Source: Gemmatimonadota bacterium (GTDB lineage: Bacteria; Gemmatimonadota; Gemmatimonadetes; Gemmatimonadales; GWC2-71-9). From it: a DNA stretch of 46,638 bases. The DNA is taken from assembly GCA_009692115.1 (NCBI GenBank), contig SHZU01000009.1, positions 107,501 through 154,138 of the forward strand. The letters are read 5' to 3'. Each line of letters starts with the position of its first letter. Within the stretch, counting starts at the first letter, position 1. Of the stretch, positions 35,977 to 43,154 are shown in pieces. The position numbers and the translations under genes were made by a program. The notes beneath the pieces were generated by a model that did not search any database, was not told the DNA's origin, and worked only from the letters and a program-made list of their open reading frames with translations.

Positions 35977-38903
35977 GCCCGTAACCTCGCCCCCTCGGGG
36001 TCGTAGAAGTGTGGCGCGACGACCGTCCCCCCCGTCACCGATGGCGTGCCGCCCGGATTGGAGTAGATCTGGACCGTTCCTCGCTCCGGTGCGTGGCGGT
36101 CGGTGATCAGCGCGAGGGCATACTGCCAGCCCAACGTCTCGCTCATCCGGGTAGTGCAGAGGTAGCCGACCACTTCCTTGCCGTCGATCACGATGTCACC
36201 GTCCTCCGGGCGGCGCTGGGCCTCGTCGATCCGGAGGCCCACCAGCTTCAATCGGCCGGCCTGTCCGATGGCGTGGCGGAGCGCCGGCGCCCCGACCTTC
36301 TTCGAGGCGGTGTCTTTGCGGTCCCAGAGAAAACCCATCCCGATGTCGGTGAGGGTCACTCGCTGCTCCGATTCGATCCCGATGATGACATGGCCCTTTT
36401 CCGCCCGAAGGCAGTTCTGCGCCTCGAGTCCGAACGGACGAATCCCGAACTCCGCCCCGGCCGCCATCAGCAGATCCCAGAGGTACCTGCCATAGCTCGA
36501 CGGCGCATGCAGCTCGTAGGAGAGCTCGCCGACGAATCCCAACCGGAGGCAGCGGACCGGGACGCCGTCACCAACCACGATCTCGCGATACCCCATGTAG
36601 GGAAAGGCCTCGGGGGAGAGGTCGGCGTCGGTGATCTTGGCCAAGACCTTGCGAGCGTTGGGCCCGGCGATGTTGAGCGATCCTAGCGTGTCGGTGAGGT
36701 TGACGAGGTGATACTCCCAGCCATCGTAACGAGTGTGATAACGGAACCACTCGACGGTGGCTCCGGCCCGGGCCGAGCTGGTGGTGAAGTAGTAGTCACC
36801 GGGGGCGATTTCGACCACGACTCCGTCGTCCATCAGGTTGCCGGTGTCGTTGCACATCGCCGAGTACTTGCAGCGGCCAGGCTTGGTCTTCGACAGGTCG
36901 GAGATGTGAACCCGCTGCAGCGCCTTGAGCGCGTCGGGTCCGTAGATCCTGAACTTGCCGAGGGGCGAGCTGTCGAGCATCCCGACGTTGGTGCGGACGT
37001 TCCGAATCTCCTCGCGGCAGCTGAGATCGGCGCTGAAGTACCGGGCCCGCTGCCACGCGCCCGCGGCCCGGAAGATGGCGCCGAGCCCTGCCTGCGCGTC
37101 GTGCAACGCGGTCTCCTTGTGCACCTCGAGCCCGGGCCCGGCCAGCGTGGCCAGACGAGGCGGAACCAACGGCGGACGAACCGTGGTGCCCGACAGCTGA
37201 TCGAGCGGCGTACCGTTGAGGACCGCCATGATCATCGCCAGGTTCTGGCCCGGGACGTGGTACTGACCCGGCCCCAGGCCGAATCCGCCGAACCGCTTGG
37301 CCAACTCGGGGGCGTCGAATCCCTGAGCCACCGACTCAACCACGTTCTTGTAGCTGCCATCCTCGTCGAAATCCACGAAGGACTTGGCTCCGCGCCCAAT
37401 CCCGGGAGCGCACGCCAGGAAGCAGCCGGCCGCCGGGCCAGGCGAGCTCCGCACGACTTCTCGTGCCTCGCGGATCCGCGATTCTGCCTCCCATCCGGTG
37501 GCGGCCGCCGCCTCGAGTCCGGCCAGCCGGCCCGACGCCTCGATCGCGGCGACGTCGCGGAGGCCAAGCATGGTGCCCGCGACGAAGACCCGTTCCGGTA
37601 ACCGGGTCGGTTGGAACATCCCCGTCCGAGTGCAGTAGCCGAGACCGGCGTTGAGCGTCGAGAGCGGCCCGATCAGTGACTGCAGCCCGGCGTTCGCCAG
37701 GAGCAGATCGCAGCGAAGCTCCTCGGCTCCTTCGCGACCGATCCGCCGGAGCTCGACCCCCGTCACCCGGTTCGTGCCCCGAGCCGCAGCCGCGGTCCAG
37801 CCGGGCAAGAACCGAATGCCAGCCCCACCGATCGCCGCGACCAACTCTGGATCGTGACCCTCGGGCCGTGCGTCGGCGACCGCCGCGACCTCCACGCCGT
37901 ACCCGGCCAGCTCGACGGCGGCCTCGAGGCTCGTATCGTCGCCCACGGCGAAGACGGCCCGGCGCCCGGGAAGCACCCCGTAGCTGGCAGCCAGGCGCCA
38001 CGCGGCCGACGCTTGCATCACGCCCGGGCGTTCGTTGTGCTCGAACACCAGCGGGCGCTCGGTGCACCCCGATGCGACCACCACCGAGCGGGCCCGGCAC
38101 TCGTAGTGGTACTCCCGGGCGATGCCTCCTTCAGGGCAGACCTGGAACCCGGTCACCAGATTCTCACCCCACACTCCGGTGACCGGGGCGTGGGTGAACA
38201 CCCGGATGTTGGAACATGCCGCCACCCGAGCAGCCAGCTCGGCCGCGCGGCGATGGAGCGGCTGCCCGTTCAGCGGCCGGGTCCGCCAGTCGAGGTGCCC
38301 TCCCAGGCGGGGCCGCCGCTCGAAGAGGCAGACTCGCCCGCCCGACTCGGCGGCAGCGAGCGCGGCGGCCATCCCAGCCGGCCCGCCGCCCACCACCGCC
38401 ACCTCGGCATTGAGATAGCGCTCGAACCGACCACCGGGCTCGCCCGAGGCTGCCGGATCGAGGACGCCCAGCCCGGCCATGGCCCGGATCCGGTCCTGGA
38501 AGAACGGCCACAGTCGGGCGGGTCGATGGAAGAGCCGATAGTAGAATCCGGCCGGCATCAGGCGGTCGAAGCGATCGAGCAACCCGAAGGGGTCGCGCTC
38601 GGGATCCCCGCGGACGTTCTGGGCTCCGATCGCCATCCCGGGCCGAAGCAGGGTGGTTTCCGCCGCTTCGTTAGGCACCCCATCGATCGCCACGAAGGCG
38701 CTGGCGCTCTCGCCGTCGAGGCCGTAGAGCCCGCGGGGACGATGATACTTGAGGCTCCGGCTGAAGACCCGGACGCCGGCGGCATAGAGCGCGCTGGCCA
38801 CGGTATCGCCGGCGGCCCCTTCCGCCTCGCCGCCCCAATACCGGAATCGGATCGGTCGGGACGGATCGATCCGCTGGGTCGGAGTGGCCGGCAGCCTAGC
38901 CAC
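35973..38903 (-). CDS. soxA: Sarcosine oxidase alpha subunit
   Basis: A 976-residue subunit of tetrahydrofolate-dependent heterotetrameric sarcosine oxidase, which oxidises sarcosine to glycine, passing the methyl carbon to THF and electrons to O2. An N-terminal ferredoxin-like domain (FRYWGGEAEG, RSLKYHRPRGLYG) is followed by a dinucleotide-binding domain (EVAVVGGGPAGMAAALAAA), the middle oxidoreductase part, and a C-terminal GcvT-like folate domain (about 590-976: MLDSSPLGKFRIYGPDALKA, GFVGELSYELHAP). The GTG at 38903 overlaps the soxD stop by 8 bases; an ATG at 38960 is possible. Length is normal for the family. Confidence 0.95.
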   Translation of the reverse strand: MARLPATPTQRIDPSRPIRFRYWGGEAEGAAGDTVASALYAAGVRVFSRSLKYHRPRGLYGLDGESASAFVAIDGVPNEAAETTLLRPGMAIGAQNVRGDPERDPFGLLDRFDRLMPAGFYYRLFHRPARLWPFFQDRIRAMAGLGVLDPAASGEPGGRFERYLNAEVAVVGGGPAGMAAALAAAESGGRVCLFERRPRLGGHLDWRTRPLNGQPLHRRAAELAARVAACSNIRVFTHAPVTGVWGENLVTGFQVCPEGGIAREYHYECRARSVVVASGCTERPLVFEHNERPGVMQASAAWRLAASYGVLPGRRAVFAVGDDTSLEAAVELAGYGVEVAAVADARPEGHDPELVAAIGGAGIRFLPGWTAAAARGTNRVTGVELRRIGREGAEELRCDLLLANAGLQSLIGPLSTLNAGLGYCTRTGMFQPTRLPERVFVAGTMLGLRDVAAIEASGRLAGLEAAAATGWEAESRIREAREVVRSSPGPAAGCFLACAPGIGRGAKSFVDFDEDGSYKNVVESVAQGFDAPELAKRFGGFGLGPGQYHVPGQNLAMIMAVLNGTPLDQLSGTTVRPPLVPPRLATLAGPGLEVHKETALHDAQAGLGAIFRAAGAWQRARYFSADLSCREEIRNVRTNVGMLDSSPLGKFRIYGPDALKALQRVHISDLSKTKPGRCKYSAMCNDTGNLMDDGVVVEIAPGDYYFTTSSARAGATVEWFRYHTRYDGWEYHLVNLTDTLGSLNIAGPNARKVLAKITDADLSPEAFPYMGYREIVVGDGVPVRCLRLGFVGELSYELHAPSSYGRYLWDLLMAAGAEFGIRPFGLEAQNCLRAEKGHVIIGIESEQRVTLTDIGMGFLWDRKDTASKKVGAPALRHAIGQAGRLKLVGLRIDEAQRRPEDGDIVIDGKEVVGYLCTTRMSETLGWQYALALITDRHAPERGTVQIYSNPGGTPSVTGGTVVAPHFYDPEGARLRA

Positions 38904-39147
38904 CGGGGCTCTCTTCTCGATTGGTGGCCGGGTTGCGGGTCGTTTTGAACCACACGCCACAGCCCTGGCCGTGGTACCACCACTCGGGTTGCGGAGCGGG
39001 TGGAATCGAGCGGAACTGAGCGTATCGGAAGTGGGCTTCCGCGCAGAGCCCTTCCTGGGCCGGCCGAGGTCCGCGGTCCTGCCCGCCGCACGTGAACTCG
39101 TGGACGTCGCGGCGACCGCAGATCGGACAGGTGAGCGTGAAGGTCAT
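38896..39147 (-). CDS. soxD: Sarcosine oxidase delta subunit
   Basis: An 83-residue zinc-binding subunit: CPICGRRDVHEFTCGG at the N-terminus and HGQGCGVWFKTTRN near the C-terminus supply the usual cysteine ligands. It lies between soxB (14 bp upstream) and soxA (8-bp overlap), the standard soxBDAG order. Confidence 0.93.
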   Translation of the reverse strand: MTFTLTCPICGRRDVHEFTCGGQDRGPRPAQEGLCAEAHFRYAQFRSIPPAPQPEWWYHGQGCGVWFKTTRNPATNREESPGG

Positions 39148-39161
39148 GGCTGTGGTGAGCT

Positions 39162-40394
39162 TTAGTCCCAGTGCCCGTACTTCATCGCGCCGGCGGTTTC
39201 ACCGGCATATCGGTTCTCGAGGAATCGCCCGAGACCGAAGGGACGGATGATGTCCGGGATCTGGTCCCTGGCGATCATCTCGGCCAGGTACTTCCCCGCG
39301 ATCGGGCCAGCTTTGAAGCCGAAATAGCCCCAGCCCACGTCGAGGTAGAGGCCGTCGAACCCCACGTTGGCGTCCATGATCGGCGCCATGTCGGGGGTCA
39401 TGTCGGCCAAACCGGCCCAGGTCCGCATGAACTTGACATTCTTGAAAACCGGCATGAAGTCGGTCAACGCCTCCGCCTGATGCTTGAAGTAGCGGGCGGT
39501 GGGGTCGGTGGTGTAGTTGACCTGGGGGTCCATGTGGGCGCCGGTGGCGATTTCGCCCTTGAGCGTTTGAGTGGCGTAGACGTGGTAGGCGCCGGAGCTG
39601 ACCACGTGGTTCAGGAACGGCTTGAGCGGCTGGGTGACCATCGCCTGGATGGTCAACGGGTGGACCGGCAGCTCCAGTCCGATCAGGGTGCAGAGCGCGC
39701 TCCCGTAGCCGCCGGCCATGATCCCAAGCTGGCGGCACTGAATGGCGCCCCGGTTGGTCTGAACGCCGGTGACACGACCGCCGTCGGTATCGATCCCCGT
39801 CACTTCCACGCCCTGGTGGATGTGAACCCCGTGCGCGGCCGCTCCCTTCGCCAGGCCCCAGACCACCGCGTCGTGCCGGAGCGTCCCGCCGGGTGGGTGG
39901 TACATTCCGGCCTGGATCGGATGCTCCGGACGGTCGGTGATGTCGAGCGCGGGAATCAGTTCCTGACACTGCTTGGGGTCGAGCAGCTCCGAGCGAATAC
40001 CCAGGAAGTTCGCGGTGCCTATCGCCATCCGGAACGCCGCGACCGCCGCCTCGCCATGGGCGAGGTTGAGGTTGCCGCAGTTGAAGAACATCAGGTTGAA
40101 GTCCAGCTCGTCGACCAGGACCGGCCACAGCTTCAATCCCTCGTCGTAGAGCCGAACGCTCTCCGCGGTGCGCTGGTTGGCCCGCACGATGGCCGTGTTC
40201 CTCCCGGAACCTCCGAAGCCGACGTAGCGGCGCTCCAGCACCGCCACGTCCCGGATCCCGTGCGTCTTCGCCAGGAAATACGCCGTGGCCAGGCCGTGGA
40301 TCCCCCCGCCGATGATCACCACCTGGTAGTGTGGCTTGATCGGTGACGGGGTCCACAGCCGCGTCGGGCGGAGGTAGTTGCCGAGGATCGCCAT
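39162..40394 (-). CDS. soxB: Sarcosine oxidase beta subunit
   Basis: A 410-residue catalytic flavoprotein of the DAO family. FAD binds at VVIIGGGIHGLATAYFLA (residues ~25-42). H174 in GGTLRHDAVVWG aligns with the histidine that carries covalent FMN in corynebacterial SoxB. MRTWAGLADMTPDMAPIM and GWGYFGFKAGP are the C-terminal FAD/substrate segments. It oxidises sarcosine to the imine in the tetrameric complex. It follows a small ORF by 16 bp and leads soxD, soxA and soxG. Confidence 0.95.
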   Translation of the reverse strand: MAILGNYLRPTRLWTPSPIKPHYQVVIIGGGIHGLATAYFLAKTHGIRDVAVLERRYVGFGGSGRNTAIVRANQRTAESVRLYDEGLKLWPVLVDELDFNLMFFNCGNLNLAHGEAAVAAFRMAIGTANFLGIRSELLDPKQCQELIPALDITDRPEHPIQAGMYHPPGGTLRHDAVVWGLAKGAAAHGVHIHQGVEVTGIDTDGGRVTGVQTNRGAIQCRQLGIMAGGYGSALCTLIGLELPVHPLTIQAMVTQPLKPFLNHVVSSGAYHVYATQTLKGEIATGAHMDPQVNYTTDPTARYFKHQAEALTDFMPVFKNVKFMRTWAGLADMTPDMAPIMDANVGFDGLYLDVGWGYFGFKAGPIAGKYLAEMIARDQIPDIIRPFGLGRFLENRYAGETAGAMKYGHWD

Positions 40395-40410
40395 GGGTTG
40401 GGGCCGTCGG

Positions 40411-40605
40411 CTATCCGACCACGGAGTACGACGAATCCAGGTTCTTGGTTCGGCGCCAGCCGCCGGGGCCGGCGGCGGAGGTCCACTTGGGATTGGGAGG
40501 TGGCCGGTTCATCGGATCCGGTTCCGGGATGAGGTCCGGCGGAAACTCTGAACGCAAGAACGAACTCTCGCCCGAGTGCCCTTCCGTCACGGCCATTCCG
40601 CCCAT
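40411..40605 (-). CDS. Small hypothetical protein heading the sox operon
   Basis: A 64-residue polypeptide from the ATG at 40605, which has GGAG nine bases upstream; a TTG at 40620 is an alternative. It is polar and Pro-rich in the middle (PDLIPEPDPMNRPPPNPKW) and ends WRRTKNLDSSYSVVG, with no signal peptide or membrane segment. Spacing of 16 bp to soxB and 86 bp from operator 6 fit a first-gene position. I recognise no family. The opposite strand is also open here but less protein-like. Confidence 0.5.
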   Translation of the reverse strand: MGGMAVTEGHSGESSFLRSEFPPDLIPEPDPMNRPPPNPKWTSAAGPGGWRRTKNLDSSYSVVG

Positions 40606-40690
40606 TTGGTCGATCTCCAAGGTGGAGTGCCGTTGGCGCCCTGAAGGGGGCTCGGCGTCGGTGCGGGGGGTCTTGCGCCCTTCCGCCTAT

Positions 40691-40707
40691 GCATGCATGC
40701 TGTATAC
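40691..40707. promoter_or_regulatory. Putative GntR operator 6, divergent promoter
   Basis: GCATGC-ATGCT-GTATAC, between the minus-strand sox operon and the plus-strand FAD dehydrogenase operon (start 40754). It includes the palindrome TGTATACA. One site could control both operons. Confidence 0.55.
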
Positions 40708-40753
40708 AGCTTAGGCTTCCAGGTTCATTCCTGCAAGGAGAAACGGCCGATCC

Positions 40754-42082
40754 ATGACGGATGCCATCCCAGCCGCCGTGCCCTACTGTATCCTCGGTGC
40801 CGGGGTGCACGGATTGAGCACGGCTTGGCACCTCGCGCGGGAATTGAAGTCGCGCAGCCGAGGGACCGGTGCCGATGTGGTCGTGCTCGACAAAACCGCG
40901 GTGGGGGCCGGGGCCAGCGGGATCGCCTGTGGCGTGGTGCGCAACTACTACGTCCAGCCGGCCATGGGAGAACTCATGGCGCACAGCGTCGACGTCTGGG
41001 AATCGGACGCCGAGGCACTCCATTACAGTCCGGTCGGATACCTTGCGGTGGCCGGCGACGTTCAGCGCAAGGACTTCGAGAGCATCGCGGCTCGGCACGA
41101 GAAGATCGGGTACCGCGCCCGCTTCATCCAGGGTGAACAGCAGGTGTTCGACTACATGCGCGGGATCTTCCCCGACTGGCGGGCCCGGGGCTTGAGCGTC
41201 TGTATCCACGAGCTGCAGGGTGGCTTCGCCCTCAATCGCGAATCGATGAACGGCCTAGCCCAGAAAGCCCAGGCCGAAGGCGTCCGCATCGTGACCGGTG
41301 TCACCGTGACCGGGTTCGAGATGAGAGCCGACGGCACGGTGCACACCGTGAAAACCGACCGCGGCGATATTGCGGTCGACCACGTGGTGGTTGGCGTGGG
41401 GCCTTGGATCAAGCAGATATGGGAGAAGCTGGGGCTTTCACACCAAGTGGATGTCCTCCACAACGGCACGCTCAACCCAGGGCTCGAGATGTGGACCTAC
41501 TGGCAGCTTCAGGAGGGGGAGATCCAGGCGGACCCTGACATCTACCGCACCGCCGACGGCCGGATCCCGCCTGTCATGCACGTCGACTCCACGGAGCCGC
41601 TGCTGGCCGACGACACCGGCCGAGTCATTACCAACGACCTGTGGGGCATCTACTTCAAGCGCGACCGCCACGGGGTTCAGGGAGGGGCGGTCCCGATCAA
41701 GCTGGGACACACGGCGCAAGTCGATCCGTACGGCCCGGACAGCCCACACTATACGGTTCGCGAGGATTTCGCTCCCTACTGGACGGCGGGGCTGGCGCAT
41801 TGCTTGGAACGCTTCCGCGGCTGCAGCAAGCTGTACCAGCGGGCACCCACCGGCGGGATCGGCTGCTTCACGGTCGACAACTTCCCGGTCTTTGACTGGA
41901 TGCGGCCCAATGTCTATGTCATCGCCGATAGCAATCATGGCTACAAGATGATCGGCGTTGGCAAGGAAGTGGCCCGGGTGCTCATGGGCGAGCAGAGCCG
42001 CCTCCTGCACCCCTTCCGATTTGGCCGTTTCGCCGAGGGCGCATTGCATCCCCGCTCGAGCGGCCCCTTCCCCTGGACCTGA
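40754..42082 (+). CDS. FAD-dependent amine dehydrogenase/oxidase, dimethylglycine dehydrogenase-like
   Basis: A 442-residue DAO-family flavoprotein, cytoplasmic. YCILGAGVHGLSTAWHLA (about 11-28) is the FAD Rossmann motif; GAGASGIACGVVRNYY follows the second strand; APTGGIGCFTVDNFPVFDW and ADSNHGYKMIGVGKEVA are the C-terminal FAD-binding segments. It is longer than SoxB but lacks the folate domain of full dimethylglycine dehydrogenase. Next to a betaine-homocysteine methyltransferase and opposite soxBDAG, the best role is oxidative demethylation of dimethylglycine or another N-methyl amino acid; this is inference. AAGGAG precedes the ATG, and operator 6 lies 47 bp upstream. Confidence 0.85.
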   Translation: MTDAIPAAVPYCILGAGVHGLSTAWHLARELKSRSRGTGADVVVLDKTAVGAGASGIACGVVRNYYVQPAMGELMAHSVDVWESDAEALHYSPVGYLAVAGDVQRKDFESIAARHEKIGYRARFIQGEQQVFDYMRGIFPDWRARGLSVCIHELQGGFALNRESMNGLAQKAQAEGVRIVTGVTVTGFEMRADGTVHTVKTDRGDIAVDHVVVGVGPWIKQIWEKLGLSHQVDVLHNGTLNPGLEMWTYWQLQEGEIQADPDIYRTADGRIPPVMHVDSTEPLLADDTGRVITNDLWGIYFKRDRHGVQGGAVPIKLGHTAQVDPYGPDSPHYTVREDFAPYWTAGLAHCLERFRGCSKLYQRAPTGGIGCFTVDNFPVFDWMRPNVYVIADSNHGYKMIGVGKEVARVLMGEQSRLLHPFRFGRFAEGALHPRSSGPFPWT

Positions 42083-42095
42083 TCACGGAGAAACG

Positions 42096-43154
42096 ATGAG
42101 TCCCGAACAGCCAAACGCCAAGCCCGGCCTCCTGGAGCGCCTGAACCAGGGCCCGGTGATTTGTGCCGAAGGATACCTCTTCGAACTCGAGCGCCGAGGC
42201 TACCTGCAGGCCGGGGCGTTCGTTCCGGAGGTGGTGCTGGATCATCCCCAGGCGGTCGAACAACTCCATCGCGAGTTCGTGAGAGCCGGCTCGGACGTGG
42301 TGGAAGCCCTGACCTACTACGCCCACCGCGAGAAACTGAGGCTGATCGGCAAGGAAGACATCCTCGAAGAGCTCAACCGTCAGGCCTTGCGGATCGCTCG
42401 ACAGGTCGCCGCCGACTCCGACGTGCTGGTCGCTGGCGACATCTGCAACACGAACGTCTACTCCCCCGAAGATCGTGCCTCGCATGAGGCCGTCGCCAAG
42501 ATGTTCGATGAGCAGGTCGCCTGGGCCGCCGACGCCGGAGTGGACTACATCGTGGCCGAGACCTTCTCTTTCTTGGGAGAGGCGCTGCTTGCGCTGGAAG
42601 CCATCCGCCGAGCGGGGCTGCCTTCCGTCGTCACCCTGGCGATTCACAAGGAAGGAACCCTCCGCGATGGCCACTCCCCGGAGGCGGCGTGCCGGGCCCT
42701 GCAGGACGCGGGCGCCGATGTCGCGGGACTGAACTGTGCCCGCGGGCCGGCCACCATGCTTCCCCTGATGGAGCGCATCCGTCAGACCTGTACCGGCCAC
42801 TTGGCGGCCCTGCCGGTTCCCTATCGCACCCGGCCGGAAGAACCGACCTTTCAATCGCTGACCGACCCGGGGATGAGCAACCTGCCCGGAGGACGCTCGT
42901 TTCCAACCGCCCTCGACCCGTTCGTTTGTACCCGATACGAGATCGCGGACTTCGCCAAGAAAGCCTGGGCCCTCGGCGTGCGCTATCAGGGCGTGTGCTG
43001 CGGCGCCGGACCGCACCATATCCGCAGCATGGCCGAAGCGCTGGGAAAGACCCCTGCGGCCGGCCGTTTCTCCGCCGACATGAGCAAGCATTACGCGCTG
43101 GGCAGCGACGGACGCCTCAAAGCGCACAACATCGAGTTCGCGAAACAACTATGA
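42096..43154 (+). CDS. Betaine-homocysteine S-methyltransferase family
   Basis: A 352-residue Zn-dependent methyltransferase. The three zinc cysteines are present: C214 in GLNCARGP, and C301 and C302 in GVCCGAGPHHIRSMAEAL. The N-terminal VICAEGYLFELERRGYL and the segment GSDVVEALTYYAHREKLRL match betaine-homocysteine methyltransferases better than bacterial MmuM. It would convert glycine betaine plus homocysteine to dimethylglycine plus methionine. ATG 42096 follows CGGAGAAACG, 13 bp after the dehydrogenase stop. The frame open from 41958 is overlap with that gene. It overlaps the amine oxidase by ATGA. Confidence 0.92.
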   Translation: MSPEQPNAKPGLLERLNQGPVICAEGYLFELERRGYLQAGAFVPEVVLDHPQAVEQLHREFVRAGSDVVEALTYYAHREKLRLIGKEDILEELNRQALRIARQVAADSDVLVAGDICNTNVYSPEDRASHEAVAKMFDEQVAWAADAGVDYIVAETFSFLGEALLALEAIRRAGLPSVVTLAIHKEGTLRDGHSPEAACRALQDAGADVAGLNCARGPATMLPLMERIRQTCTGHLAALPVPYRTRPEEPTFQSLTDPGMSNLPGGRSFPTALDPFVCTRYEIADFAKKAWALGVRYQGVCCGAGPHHIRSMAEALGKTPAAGRFSADMSKHYALGSDGRLKAHNIEFAKQL

